Source: Macrococcus carouselicus
Lineage (GTDB): Bacteria > Bacillota > Bacilli > Staphylococcales > Staphylococcaceae
NCBI RefSeq assembly: GCF_004359515.1
Contig: NZ_SCWD01000005.1
Location: 1-64,000 of the forward strand
Length of the DNA: 64,000 nt
Reading direction: 5' to 3'
In this document: in pieces, positions 9,375 through 17,925 of the stretch
Layout: each line of letters begins with the position of its first letter
Numbering within the stretch: position 1 is the first letter of the stretch
The notes under the pieces: model-generated
Seen by the model: only the letters and a program-made list of their open reading frames with translations
What the model was told of the DNA's origin: nothing
Database searches by the model: none
Translations under genes and position numbers: made by a program

Positions 9375-9855
9375 AATAAGGAATCCCTTCAATATCCAGC
9401 AGACGTCGCTTGAGATGTAATCCGCTCGAAAAGCCGGTCAGTCTGCCATTCTTACCGATGACGCGGTGACAGGGTATAGTGATTAGCACAGGGTTTCTGC
9501 CGATTGCACCGCCGACTGCACGAACTGCTTTAGGTCTACCAATCTGCTCGGCAATTTCACTATACGTCATAGTCTGACCATAAGGAATCGTCTGGAGAGC
9601 ATGCCATACCGCCTGCTGAAACGAGGTGCCAGGGAGGTCATAGCTCCAGTCAAATTCTTTTGGCGTTCCTACAGCATAAGAGGTTAAATCGTTGATATAT
9701 GCGCTATTATGCCGGTCAGCTTCCTCTCCAATGACCCATTCCGCTTCTTTAAACTCAGGCGCCTTGTGAGAGAAGGAACAGATGCCTGAATCAGACGCAC
9801 AGATCACAAATCGTTCATCCAGCAGTTCAAAGTCGCTTCTATATATTGTCTTCAT
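9367..9855 (-). CDS. ogt: Methylated-DNA-[protein]-cysteine S-methyltransferase
   Basis: A 162-residue suicide repair enzyme that removes methyl groups from O6-methylguanine. The active-site motif IPCHRVIGKNG, with the acceptor cysteine, is followed by GFSSGLHLKRRLLDIEG; the DNA-binding helix-turn-helix segment is TYSEIAEQIGRPKAVRAVGGAIGRNP. Length fits Ogt rather than the larger Ada. It overlaps the acetyltransferase gene by 17 bases and the CHY gene by 8. Confidence 0.95.
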   Translation of the reverse strand: MKTIYRSDFELLDERFVICASDSGICSFSHKAPEFKEAEWVIGEEADRHNSAYINDLTSYAVGTPKEFDWSYDLPGTSFQQAVWHALQTIPYGQTMTYSEIAEQIGRPKAVRAVGGAIGRNPVLITIPCHRVIGKNGRLTGFSSGLHLKRRLLDIEGIPYYD

Positions 9856-10276
9856 TAATTAACTCCATATCAACATGTGGAATCATATCGTCGAAATAAA
9901 TAACCGATTTCTCTTCGAACCCGAATGATCTATAGAAAGCGGATAAATGGGCCTGACCCTGAAGCTTTACAGGTTTTCCGGGGAAATATTCTTCGATATG
10001 AGACAGACATTTCAGCATCAGTTTACGGCCGAGACCGGTTCCACGGTAGTCTGGATGCACAATCACGCGGCCGATATAGATATCCCCTTTATCAATGATT
10101 CTGGCATAAGCTTCCAGCTGGTCGGTCACTTTGAAAATATGTACAGCGTCAATATCATGGTCATCGATTTCCGGATACGCGCAGTTCTGTTCGACGACAA
10201 ATGTATCCACCCGTAACTTTGAGATTTCAAACCATTCTCTTACTGTTAATTCATCAAAACTTTTAGTATTCCACAT
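9839..10276 (-). CDS. GNAT acetyltransferase, ElaA family
   Basis: A 145-residue GNAT enzyme. The beginning SFDELTVREWFEISKLRVDTFVVEQNC and YPEIDDHDIDAVHI are characteristic of ElaA; the acetyl-CoA binding motif A reads VHPDYRGTGLGRKLM. The substrate is not known. It is the first gene of a closely packed minus-strand group (acetyltransferase, ogt, CHY finger, phnA, DUF418), all overlapping, which points to one transcript. Confidence 0.88.
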   Translation of the reverse strand: MWNTKSFDELTVREWFEISKLRVDTFVVEQNCAYPEIDDHDIDAVHIFKVTDQLEAYARIIDKGDIYIGRVIVHPDYRGTGLGRKLMLKCLSHIEEYFPGKPVKLQGQAHLSAFYRSFGFEEKSVIYFDDMIPHVDMELINEDNI

Positions 10277-10365
10277 CGTCCCTCACCTCACATTTTTAAT
10301 TATTTTACTATACGGACTGTGTAAATACGACTATTTCGGGTAAAGTTCAGAAAGGAGTGATAACG

Positions 10366-11049
10366 ATGAAGAAAATACTTGTGGTATTAACCAATACAGA
10401 AAAATATGAAACTATCAATCGTGCTACTGGTCTATGGCTCGGTGAAGCCGCTCAGTTCGTGGAAGTAGTCAACGCAGCGGGTTATCAGATTGATTACGTC
10501 AGCCCTCACGGAGGTCTCGTACCTCTCGATCCGGCCAGTCTGTCAACAGCAGATGACATTGACTTCAAATGGTATGGTGATGCTGATTTCAGAGAACGTG
10601 CACTTGCCGATTCAAAGAAACCAGCTGACATCAATCCTGACGACTATGAAGCCATCTATTATACAGGTGGGCATGGCACCATGTGGGATTTCAAGGATAA
10701 TATCGAACTGCAGCAGATCGCAGAAAAAATCTATAAGCAGGGCGGTTATATAACCGGCGTCTGTCACGGGGTTGTAGGTCTCGTTAATCTGCTGGATTCT
10801 GAAAGCGGTAAACGCCTGATTAAAGGTAAAAAAGTGACAGGTTTCAGCAATCTGGAGGAACGTCTGAACCGTACGAAGAAACATGTTCCATTCCTGGCAG
10901 AAGATAGCCTGAAAGAAGCAGGGGCGAAGTATAAATCTAAACGTCCGATGAAAGAGTACGTCCGGACAGATGGACAATTCATCACTGGACAGAATCCGAC
11001 ATCCGCTAAAAAAGTAGGCAAGGAACTTGTGAAGGCACTGAACAAATAA
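10366..11049 (+). CDS. DJ-1/PfpI superfamily protein (Hsp31-like glyoxalase/deglycase family)
   Basis: A 227-residue protein with the class I glutamine amidotransferase-like fold. The nucleophile elbow GVCHGVVGL carries the conserved cysteine, a glutamate is in the usual early position (LWLGEAAQ), and YYTGGHGTMWDF gives the second signature, all as in Hsp31-type glyoxalase III / chaperone proteins. A role in detoxifying methylglyoxal or protein repair is inferred from the family. The ATG at 10366 is preferred over a GTG at 10357 because the latter touches the AAAGGAG site. Confidence 0.88.
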   Translation: MKKILVVLTNTEKYETINRATGLWLGEAAQFVEVVNAAGYQIDYVSPHGGLVPLDPASLSTADDIDFKWYGDADFRERALADSKKPADINPDDYEAIYYTGGHGTMWDFKDNIELQQIAEKIYKQGGYITGVCHGVVGLVNLLDSESGKRLIKGKKVTGFSNLEERLNRTKKHVPFLAEDSLKEAGAKYKSKRPMKEYVRTDGQFITGQNPTSAKKVGKELVKALNK

Positions 11050-11055
11050 GACAAA

Positions 11056-11085
11056 AAAGCCGGCCATCATCTGATGTCCGGCTTT
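11056..11085. terminator. Bidirectional terminator
   Basis: AAAGCCGG...CCGGCTTT stem with inner CATCA/TGATG pairing, between the convergent DJ-1 and NlpC/P60 genes. Confidence 0.88.
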
Positions 11086-11100
11086 CACTGCTTTATTTAA

Positions 11101-11853
11101 TTAGAAACGGTAGTAACCTGTTACTGAACCGTCAATGTAAGATACTGCACGTTGACCGATGCCAGCTTGTGGGTTTAAAGCGTCAATCATCTGACCGTTC
11201 CCGATGTAAACACCAACGTGAGAACCACCGTTGAAGTAAACTAAGTCACCAGGTTGAGGCGTTGAAACCGCTGTACCTGCTGCCATTTGAGCCCAAGTCG
11301 TACGTGGAATTGATTTACCCATCGCTGCCATTACTTGCTGCGCGAATGATGAACAGTCAACAGCTGTTGCAGAATTTCCGCCAAAGACATATGATTTACC
11401 AGCTGCAACGCTTCTTGCAACTGAAGCGACATTGTTGTTCACTGAAGTTGTCGCTGCTACTGCTTTTTTAGCAACAGGTGCTGTGTAAGTTGAAGTTGTG
11501 TTGTTTGAGTAAGAAACACGGTCAAAGTTAGTATTTGCTTGAACATTGTTAGTTACAGGCGCTGCGTAGTTGTTTGTAGTATTGTAGTTAGTGATCGTTG
11601 ACGGCGCTGAATAGCTAGTTGCTGCTGTCGTACGGCTGTACCCATTTGAGTAGTTATAAGTTCTTGATCCGTCCTGGTTGATAACGTAAGTGTAGCTGTA
11701 AGACTGGTTTGAAGCAGGTGCTTGAACTTGCTGTTCACCTTGCATTGCGTTTACTTCGTCAATTGTGTAGGCTGCTGCATCTGCGTGGTTAGTGTTAGCA
11801 CCTAATGTTGCTAATCCTGCTAAAGTCGTTAAAGTAAGAACTGTCTTTTTCAT
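11101..11853 (-). CDS. Secreted NlpC/P60 cell-wall hydrolase
   Basis: A 250-residue exported protein. Residues 1-27 form a Sec signal peptide ending near AxA (NHADAAA). Residues 28-140 are low-complexity Ser/Thr/Asn/Tyr-rich linker. The catalytic NlpC/P60 domain is at the C terminus: DCSSF with Cys167, GGSHVGVYIGNGQMIDA with His212. It should cleave peptide bonds in peptidoglycan stems. Unlike many staphylococcal homologues, no LysM domain is visible, so wall targeting would rely on the linker. Family length normal. Monocistronic, with an approximately 290-base intergenic region upstream (11854-12143) that holds only its leader and the terminator of the next gene. Confidence 0.9.
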   Translation of the reverse strand: MKKTVLTLTTLAGLATLGANTNHADAAAYTIDEVNAMQGEQQVQAPASNQSYSYTYVINQDGSRTYNYSNGYSRTTAATSYSAPSTITNYNTTNNYAAPVTNNVQANTNFDRVSYSNNTTSTYTAPVAKKAVAATTSVNNNVASVARSVAAGKSYVFGGNSATAVDCSSFAQQVMAAMGKSIPRTTWAQMAAGTAVSTPQPGDLVYFNGGSHVGVYIGNGQMIDALNPQAGIGQRAVSYIDGSVTGYYRF

Positions 11854-12050
11854 TATATGTTTTCCTCCAGAAAATTCGTTAATTGAATTATTTTATTAGT
11901 AATCAAATGCTGAGTGATACCAGCTCTTTGCGATGAACCTATAGTATCATTTAATTTTTTAAAAATGGGCATTGTTATTTATTTGTTACATAAGTGATAT
12001 GTTTAGGTATGAAATATTACAGAGACTAACAGTCTATGTAACAAAAATAA

Positions 12051-12094
12051 AAACCGCAATAAACCCTATCACCATCAGGGTTTGTGCGGTTTTT
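12051..12094. terminator. Terminator after the 481-residue NAD(P)-binding gene
   Basis: ACCGCA...TGCGGT with inner AAACCCT/AGGGTTT pairing, flanked by A-run and T-run; works in either direction. Confidence 0.88.
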
Positions 12095-12143
12095 CACTAT
12101 ATTTTTTATTGAAATATATTCCAGTTATATTACAGAGATTACT

Positions 12144-13589
12144 TTAAGCAGTTGTTGACTTTTCCCCTTTAGCCACTAAATAAGTAGAATCGAGCGTCTT
12201 TTCCAGTACTTTTGTTTCGTAACCGAATAGTGTCATGACCAGCAAATGGATACGTGCCTGCGTCAGCTTATAGACAATCCATGGGAGCGTAGGCTCATAC
12301 TCATGAATGGCAATGATACATTGATTCGTATCAAGGACCCGGCGGAACTCGAGACGTGCTCTGTTTTCTTCGCCTTCTTTTGCTTTCTTAGAGAATATAC
12401 CCCCTTTTATCATAAATAAAACACGGTCGTCATCAGTATAGTCCTTATTCTTCTCCAATATCAGTATCGGATCCTTGAATATAGGCAGGGTGATGAACAA
12501 GGTATCCCCGTTAATAGCAGTATTGATAAATGACAGCCCGACACGTGACAACCAGTTCATATAGTAGTTGGCCGTCTGGTCAATAGACCATGACGAAGGG
12601 ATGGTAATACGCTGGACTGATTTCACACCACTCTTCTGAAGGGCTTCTCCAACTGAGTCTTTCTTCTTCTTTTTTTTCTTGTCGCCTTTATCTTCATCAA
12701 GTGCTGTCCTGATACTCTCATCCAGCGGTGTCGGCGCATTGGTGATACCTTCAACATAATTCTCTTTAGAAGGGACCATATCATGGACGAGACTGTCCAG
12801 GAGCGGGTAGACCAGTTCCTTCGGTTCAGCTGTAATCAGACTGACAATCGGCTTTGTGATCGTCACAGGGATAATGGGCAGATCAATCATCGGCAGCTTT
12901 TTATTCATCGCTTTTGCTGTTGCCTTGAACATCCCCTTATAATCCGTGACATCATGATAAATATCAATCGATTGATTATTCTCAGGTGTCCGTTCAATCA
13001 GTTGTGCGAGCCCTTTGACAACATCCTTCAGGGCAACGGGAGCAGTCTTACTGTAAGCCCACTTCGGCAGCACCAGTGCGGGCAGACGTTCCGTAAGTTT
13101 CTTTAGGATAGGGAAAGAAGAACCCTTTGGTCCGATAATCAGTCCCGCTCTTAATGTGGATACGGGCACACCATAAGAACCCAGAATCTTTTCACACTCC
13201 AGACGACTGCGTAAATGATCCGATAAGTTCTTTGAATCTTCGTGCGGCATGATACCGCTCATGAAGATGATATGTTTAACCCCTTTCTTCTTAGCAGCAC
13301 GGCCAAAATTATCTGCTAGTATTGCATCCATATCGACGAAGGATGCTTGTGTCAGTTTAGCTGATGGCTGCATGGAGTGAACAAGATAGATAGCTGTATC
13401 TACGCCCTCCATCGCCGCTTCCACATCTTTGAGCGAAAATAGATCAACCTGCTTCCATTCTACATTTTCTTCGTTTTTCTTATTTTTAGTACTGCGTGAA
13501 GCAGCGATAATCTTGTAATCATCTTTAATTTCCTTAAGCAGATTGCCGCCGATATAACCAGAAGCACCTGTCAGTAATATCTTCTTCAT
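12144..13589 (-). CDS. NAD(P)-binding atypical SDR protein, long paralogue
   Basis: A 481-residue cytoplasmic protein. The N-terminal Rossmann domain has LLTGASGYIGGNLL (residues 4-17) and VDTAIYLVHSM; a lysine-rich linker (DKGDKKKKKKKD) precedes a C-terminal SRPBCC/DUF2867-like part with SSWSIDQTANYYM and EFRRVLDTNQCIIAIHEYEP, ending with a hydrophobic helix. It resembles NmrA-like nucleotide-diphosphate-sugar epimerase families whose substrate is undefined. The shorter protein at 4436-5326 shares both ends of it. Single-gene transcript with its own terminator. Confidence 0.82.
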   Translation of the reverse strand: MKKILLTGASGYIGGNLLKEIKDDYKIIAASRSTKNKKNEENVEWKQVDLFSLKDVEAAMEGVDTAIYLVHSMQPSAKLTQASFVDMDAILADNFGRAAKKKGVKHIIFMSGIMPHEDSKNLSDHLRSRLECEKILGSYGVPVSTLRAGLIIGPKGSSFPILKKLTERLPALVLPKWAYSKTAPVALKDVVKGLAQLIERTPENNQSIDIYHDVTDYKGMFKATAKAMNKKLPMIDLPIIPVTITKPIVSLITAEPKELVYPLLDSLVHDMVPSKENYVEGITNAPTPLDESIRTALDEDKGDKKKKKKKDSVGEALQKSGVKSVQRITIPSSWSIDQTANYYMNWLSRVGLSFINTAINGDTLFITLPIFKDPILILEKNKDYTDDDRVLFMIKGGIFSKKAKEGEENRARLEFRRVLDTNQCIIAIHEYEPTLPWIVYKLTQARIHLLVMTLFGYETKVLEKTLDSTYLVAKGEKSTTA

Positions 13590-13735
13590 CTATAGTCCCC
13601 TTCTCTTTTTCATGATGATTTATTATACCCATTAATACATTCTATCTATCAAAATTCCTCTTAAACTTCGTATAAAGATATAAAATTTCACTAGAAATAT
13701 GATATATTTTTAGAAGAAGGAAGAAAGTAGGCGCT

Positions 13736-14218
13736 ATGATGACTGAAATGACTTACCTGGAAGCATATAAACAGTTCTGGACCGAAGCTTTTAATCTGCA
13801 CGACCGTGCACGACGAAAAGCGTTCTGGGTCCCTTTTGCTGTCCATGCTGTCTTTTACCTCACCTTCAGCATTCTTATCTTGATTTTCTATCAGACTTCG
13901 TATAACCATGTCTATCAGACACTCAACTTTCTATATAATGTCACCCTTAGTGTACCTACTTTCTCAGTCATCTACCGAAGACTGCAGGATATGAATATGA
14001 CTGGATGGCTGGCACTGATTCTACCCGTCCTTTACTTCATTATTGATCTGCCTGAAGAATATGTAAACGAGACGATGCAGCTGATTGTCTGGTTTCTCTA
14101 TCTCATCTGCGGCATAATATTGCTCGTCATACTTACGTTTGATGGCACGGAAGGTCCTAACCGGTTCAGCTACGACCCGAAGGAATCTATAGACGAACTC
14201 AATCCGAGGAACTACTGA
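13736..14218 (+). CDS. DUF805 family membrane protein
   Basis: A 160-residue protein with four membrane segments. RARRKAFWVPF near residue 21 and VIYRRLQDMNMTGW, then DGTEGPNRFSYDP at the C terminus, are the DUF805 hallmarks. No activity is known for the family. ATGATG at the start leaves either of two codons possible. Its stop overlaps the next start (TGATG), so it is coupled to the acetyltransferase. Confidence 0.85.
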   Translation: MMTEMTYLEAYKQFWTEAFNLHDRARRKAFWVPFAVHAVFYLTFSILILIFYQTSYNHVYQTLNFLYNVTLSVPTFSVIYRRLQDMNMTGWLALILPVLYFIIDLPEEYVNETMQLIVWFLYLICGIILLVILTFDGTEGPNRFSYDPKESIDELNPRNY

Positions 14219-14643
14219 TGTATAGTATTGATTTTATGACGACAGCAGAACAGAATCAGATCTGCCAGTGGCATTATGACAGACCTTATGACACTTACAA
14301 TATGACGCCCGGTGACTTCAGCTCTGACAGTCTCTTCTATTCAGTCAAAGATGGCACTGAAATCATCGGTATGCTGAAATTGTATTATAATGAAGGAACT
14401 TGTTCTTTAGGACTTGGCATGCGACCAGACTTAACTGGTCAAGGTAAGGGCCTGGAGTTTGTGCAGTCAGCCATTCAGTTCATTGAAGAACAGGGCAGCA
14501 GTCTCATCCAGTTAGCTGTCGCCACGTCCAACGTGCGTGCAATAAAGGTTTACACTCGCTGCGGCTTTGAAGAAACAGATTATGAACTGATGCTTGCCGG
14601 TGACGGCCTGGAAGAATTCGTTAAGATGGAATATCGCTTATAA
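14218..14643 (+). CDS. GNAT family N-acetyltransferase
   Basis: A 141-residue GNAT protein with acetyl-CoA loop MRPDLTGQGKGLEFVQSA and the downstream LAVATSNVRAIKVYTRCGFEE typical of Rim-like enzymes. Substrate unknown. It begins inside the stop of the DUF805 gene, and it is followed after 16 bases by another small gene; all three appear to be one operon. Confidence 0.88.
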   Translation: MYSIDFMTTAEQNQICQWHYDRPYDTYNMTPGDFSSDSLFYSVKDGTEIIGMLKLYYNEGTCSLGLGMRPDLTGQGKGLEFVQSAIQFIEEQGSSLIQLAVATSNVRAIKVYTRCGFEETDYELMLAGDGLEEFVKMEYRL

Positions 14644-14659
14644 TTAAGGAGGGATGACA

Positions 14660-14980
14660 ATGAATGAACTCTGTGATTGTGCGGAACTGCTACAGATCAA
14701 TGTTTCTGCAGATTACGGTGCCGATCCGTTATGGTGCGGGGTATGTCACCTGAATCTTGATATCGATGCCTTTACCCTGTCGGATTCACTGGAGCATGAT
14801 TTATTCCGCTGGACCAACCGCTACGGCGAATGGCTGGACCTCGACACTGACACATTAATACCGGCCGGTACCGAACTCGAAACGAAACATAATGACGAGG
14901 GCCGTTTTCTGACAAAACGACTGCAGGACGAACTGCCTCATTACCATTTCGACTTCGTACCTTCAGCAGATTCCAGATAA
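14660..14980 (+). CDS. Hypothetical protein (106 aa)
   Basis: Not recognised. A 106-residue acidic protein with Cys-rich beginning (ELCDCAELLQ, DPLWCGVCHLNLDID) reminiscent of a short metal site, then NRYGEWLDLDTDTLIPAG. No membrane segment or signal peptide. The ATG at 14660 is 6 bases from GGAGGG; an in-frame ATG two codons earlier abuts that site. Last gene of the DUF805/GNAT cluster. Confidence 0.7.
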   Translation: MNELCDCAELLQINVSADYGADPLWCGVCHLNLDIDAFTLSDSLEHDLFRWTNRYGEWLDLDTDTLIPAGTELETKHNDEGRFLTKRLQDELPHYHFDFVPSADSR

Positions 14981-15004
14981 AAAAGCAGCCGGCTGGCTGC
15001 TTTT
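14981..15004. terminator. Bidirectional terminator
   Basis: AAAAGCAGCC pairs with GGCTGCTTTT, loop ggct, between the cluster at 13.7-15.0 kb and the convergent mqo gene. Confidence 0.9.
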
Positions 15005-16481
15005 ATTTTTTAGGCACTAAGTTCAGTGCTTCAGATACTTCCTGATTCACCTGTTCAAATAACGCTTCATTTTCCCCTAACTTCTGGCCGTAAGAAGGGA
15101 TGATTTTTTTCAGTCGTTCTTCGATATTCGGAATCTGACTGCCGAAGCAACGTACAACCACCTCGAGCATCACGTGTGCCGCTGTTGAAGCGCCGGGCGA
15201 AGCACCGAGAAGCGCTGCGACTGAACCATCCTGTGACGTGATGACTTCTGTACCGAACTGCAGGGTCCCTTTGCCCTGGTCGGTGTCTTTAATAACCTGG
15301 ACACGCTGACCGGCAACGACGATATCCCAGTCTTCCGCTTTTGCCTCAGGAACGAACTCACGCAGCTCTTCGATACGCTGGTCTTTAGACTGCATCACCT
15401 GTTCAATCAAGTACTGCGTCAGCTTCAGTTCTTTCGCTCCAGCTGACAGCATCGTCAGCAGATTGTTCGGTTTCACTGAACCGAAGAGATCAAGATATGA
15501 ACCTGTTTTCAGGAACTTCGGTGAGAAACCGGCATAGGGACCGAATAGAAGTGACTGTTCACCGTCGATATAACGTGTATCTAAGTGAGGGACAGACATC
15601 GGTGGTGCACCGATTTTCGCTTTACCGTACACTTTTGCATGATGTTTCTCGACAATAGCCGGGTCCTTGCAGACAAGGAATAACCCGCTGACAGGGAAAC
15701 CGCCGATATGTTTGGATTCAGGGATATTTGTTTTCTGTAACAAAGGCAGGCTGTAGCCACCTGCACCGATGAAGACGAAGTCAGCATTATGATATTCCAT
15801 TTTCTTCTTATCTTCATTGTATACTTTAACCTGCCAGCCGCCACCTTGTACCTGGTTCAGATCTTTCACCAGGTGACGATACTCGATATTAACTCCCTGC
15901 TCCTGCAGCACATCAAATAGGTCCTCAGTCAGCTGACCGAAGTTGATATCTGTACCGCTATCCATTCTTGTGAGAGCCATCACTTCATCTGGATCACGGC
16001 CTTCCATCATCAGCGGCACCCACTGCTTCATCTTTTCCTTATCTTCAGTGATTTCCATCCCTCTGAACAGTGGATTGTCTGATAACGCCTTGTAGCGATT
16101 TTTAATGAAACGAACGTTATCCTCACCACTGACATAACTCATGTGAGGAACCGGCATAATGAAGTTATGAGGGTCTTTCAGCAGACCCTTATTCACTAGA
16201 TGCGCCCACAGCTGTTTGGATAACTGGAACTGCTCATTGATATCAAGTGCTTTAGAGATATCGACATTGCCGTCCTGATCTTCTTTCGTATAGTTCAGTT
16301 CACACAGTGCTGAATGTCCTGTACCCGCATTATTCCAAGCATTGGAACTTTCAAGGCCGGGCTTGTCCAGTTTCTCAAATACAGTGATATTCAGCTCAGG
16401 TTTCAGTTCTTTCAGCAGCACCCCTAAAGTCGCACTCATAATACCGCCACCGATCAAGATGACATCGGTTTTATTCGTCAT
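15003..16481 (-). CDS. mqo: Malate:quinone oxidoreductase
   Basis: A 492-residue FAD enzyme that oxidises malate to oxaloacetate and passes electrons to menaquinone at the inner face of the membrane. The dinucleotide-binding motif [15 protein letters not shown] is at residues 6-20, and family stretches such as [33 protein letters not shown] and [19 protein letters not shown] are all present. Full length. Two mqo-type genes are common in staphylococci; only one is in this window. Single gene with terminators on both sides. Confidence 0.96.
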   Translation of the reverse strand: MTNKTDVILIGGGIMSATLGVLLKELKPELNITVFEKLDKPGLESSNAWNNAGTGHSALCELNYTKEDQDGNVDISKALDINEQFQLSKQLWAHLVNKGLLKDPHNFIMPVPHMSYVSGEDNVRFIKNRYKALSDNPLFRGMEITEDKEKMKQWVPLMMEGRDPDEVMALTRMDSGTDINFGQLTEDLFDVLQEQGVNIEYRHLVKDLNQVQGGGWQVKVYNEDKKKMEYHNADFVFIGAGGYSLPLLQKTNIPESKHIGGFPVSGLFLVCKDPAIVEKHHAKVYGKAKIGAPPMSVPHLDTRYIDGEQSLLFGPYAGFSPKFLKTGSYLDLFGSVKPNNLLTMLSAGAKELKLTQYLIEQVMQSKDQRIEELREFVPEAKAEDWDIVVAGQRVQVIKDTDQGKGTLQFGTEVITSQDGSVAALLGASPGASTAAHVMLEVVVRCFGSQIPNIEERLKKIIPSYGQKLGENEALFEQVNQEVSEALNLVPKK

Positions 16482-16565
16482 AATCCATTTCCTCCTACCC
16501 TTCTACTTAGCTTCCATTATACTCCTATCTAATTAAAGAAAAAAGTATGCGATTACATAATCGTA

Positions 16566-16602
16566 TTAAAAAGAGGAAAAGCAGCTGCTTTTCCTCTTTA
16601 AG
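16566..16602. terminator. Terminator between gltS and mqo (30-bp perfect palindrome)
   Basis: Bases 16570-16599 form an uninterrupted palindrome centred on CAGCTG (AAAGAGGAAAAGCAG then its complement). It covers the last bases of gltS and is followed on the minus strand by a weak T-tract, so it reads as the gltS terminator. Confidence 0.75.
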
Positions 16603-17788
16603 AAAATAAATTGATTGAAGTGATGATGATCGGCACCGCGAAGACATCGATCAGAAAGGCACCGACAATCGGCACAATCAGGAAGGCTTTCTGAGACGGT
16701 CCATACTGTCTCGTCACTGACTGCATATTAGCCATAGCATTAGGCGTTGCACCGAGACCATGTCCGAGGAACCCCCCTATCATCACGGCACTGTCGTATG
16801 TACCTCCCAGCAGTTTGAACAGCACAAAGCGGCTGAACAACACGATAAATGCAACCTGGACGATCAGTGTCGTCAGAATAAGCGGTATATTTCCTGAGAT
16901 TTCAGCGAGCTTGATGCTCATCAGTGCCATAGACAGGAAGACAGCGAGTGTCACATCACCCACCACTTCATTAACAGCAAGGTTCAGCATATCCGGCTTG
17001 ACGCGGTCGATGACATTACGGACAATGACCGCTGTGAACATGGCACCGACATAGCCCGGCAATGTAAACCCGGTCAGCTTCGTAAAAGTGTCACCGATCA
17101 GTGAACCGACTACCATACATAATACAATGACCGCTGACGTTCTGATAAAGGCCTTGGAGTCGATATGAGCTTCAACGTCCCGCTCATCACCGAACACTGC
17201 ATCATCAGTATCAGACGGATTCAGATTGAATTTATTGATCAGATTCTTAACGACCGGACCACCGGCAAGACCACCTGAAATCAGTCCAAGCGTCGCTGAA
17301 GCAAGGCCGATGGACAGTGCACCTGACACACCCATCTCTTCTAAAGTTGTCCCGTAAGCAGTTGCTCCGCCGTGTCCACCTTCCATCGAAGCAGCACCGG
17401 TCATCACACCGAGCAGCGGATTCTGACCGAATAGGACAGCGACACTGATACCGAGTATATTCTGCATAAATGCCATGAACCCGCAGACCAGCCAGTAGAT
17501 GATGAGCAGCTTACCGCCTAATTTAACCAGACCGAAACTTGCACCAAGACCGATTGTCGTGAAGAACGCAATCATGAAAAGAGACTGAAAATCAGTGTTC
17601 AGCTTGAAATGTAACCAGCCGAGTGATGCTAGGACCAGTGACAGGATCGCAAATAATAAACCACCGACCACGGGAGCCGGAATAGCGAAGCGATATAAGA
17701 ACTTAATTTTTTTCAATAAAAATTCGCCTATCAAATAGACGACAAATGCAAGCAGTACCGTCGTGATATCGTTTAATTCTATTGTCAT
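16598..17788 (-). CDS. gltS: Sodium/glutamate symporter GltS
   Basis: A 396-residue membrane protein with about ten segments in two inverted repeats. The paired glycine-rich re-entrant loops GAASMEGGHGGATAYG (first half) and GGFLGHGLGATPNAMANM (second half) are the ESS/GltS family signature. It imports glutamate with sodium. Length is typical. Transcribed alone, upstream of mqo on the same strand but separated by a strong palindromic terminator. Confidence 0.95.
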   Translation of the reverse strand: MTIELNDITTVLLAFVVYLIGEFLLKKIKFLYRFAIPAPVVGGLLFAILSLVLASLGWLHFKLNTDFQSLFMIAFFTTIGLGASFGLVKLGGKLLIIYWLVCGFMAFMQNILGISVAVLFGQNPLLGVMTGAASMEGGHGGATAYGTTLEEMGVSGALSIGLASATLGLISGGLAGGPVVKNLINKFNLNPSDTDDAVFGDERDVEAHIDSKAFIRTSAVIVLCMVVGSLIGDTFTKLTGFTLPGYVGAMFTAVIVRNVIDRVKPDMLNLAVNEVVGDVTLAVFLSMALMSIKLAEISGNIPLILTTLIVQVAFIVLFSRFVLFKLLGGTYDSAVMIGGFLGHGLGATPNAMANMQSVTRQYGPSQKAFLIVPIVGAFLIDVFAVPIIITSINLFS

Positions 17789-17865
17789 AAATATCTCCTT
17801 TTCTCTATATTTCCATAGGTTTGAGTCATAATAGGGTGTACGAATAACTCCCTTAACTTACTCAC

Positions 17866-17900
17866 AAAAAAATTCCCCTGATGACCATCAGGGAAACCTT
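17866..17900 (-). terminator. Terminator of the FAD-Rieske oxidoreductase gene
   Basis: TTCCC.TGATG...CATCA.GGGAA hairpin (17873-17895) with a run of seven T on the minus strand. It lies about 30 bases past the stop codon. Confidence 0.75.
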
Positions 17901-17925
17901 TTCATTTTACTTATTATAGCATACT

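Noticed and set aside
12660..12700. Lysine-run (KKKKKKK) in the long NAD(P)-binding protein as a frameshift or slippage site
   Set aside because: The reading frame continues normally on both sides and both flanks match the paralogue, so it is just a basic linker.
16570..16599. Perfect 30-base palindrome considered as a protein-binding site
   Set aside because: It covers the gltS stop codon, has terminator-like position, and is followed by a T-rich tail on the transcribed strand, so a terminator is the simpler explanation.
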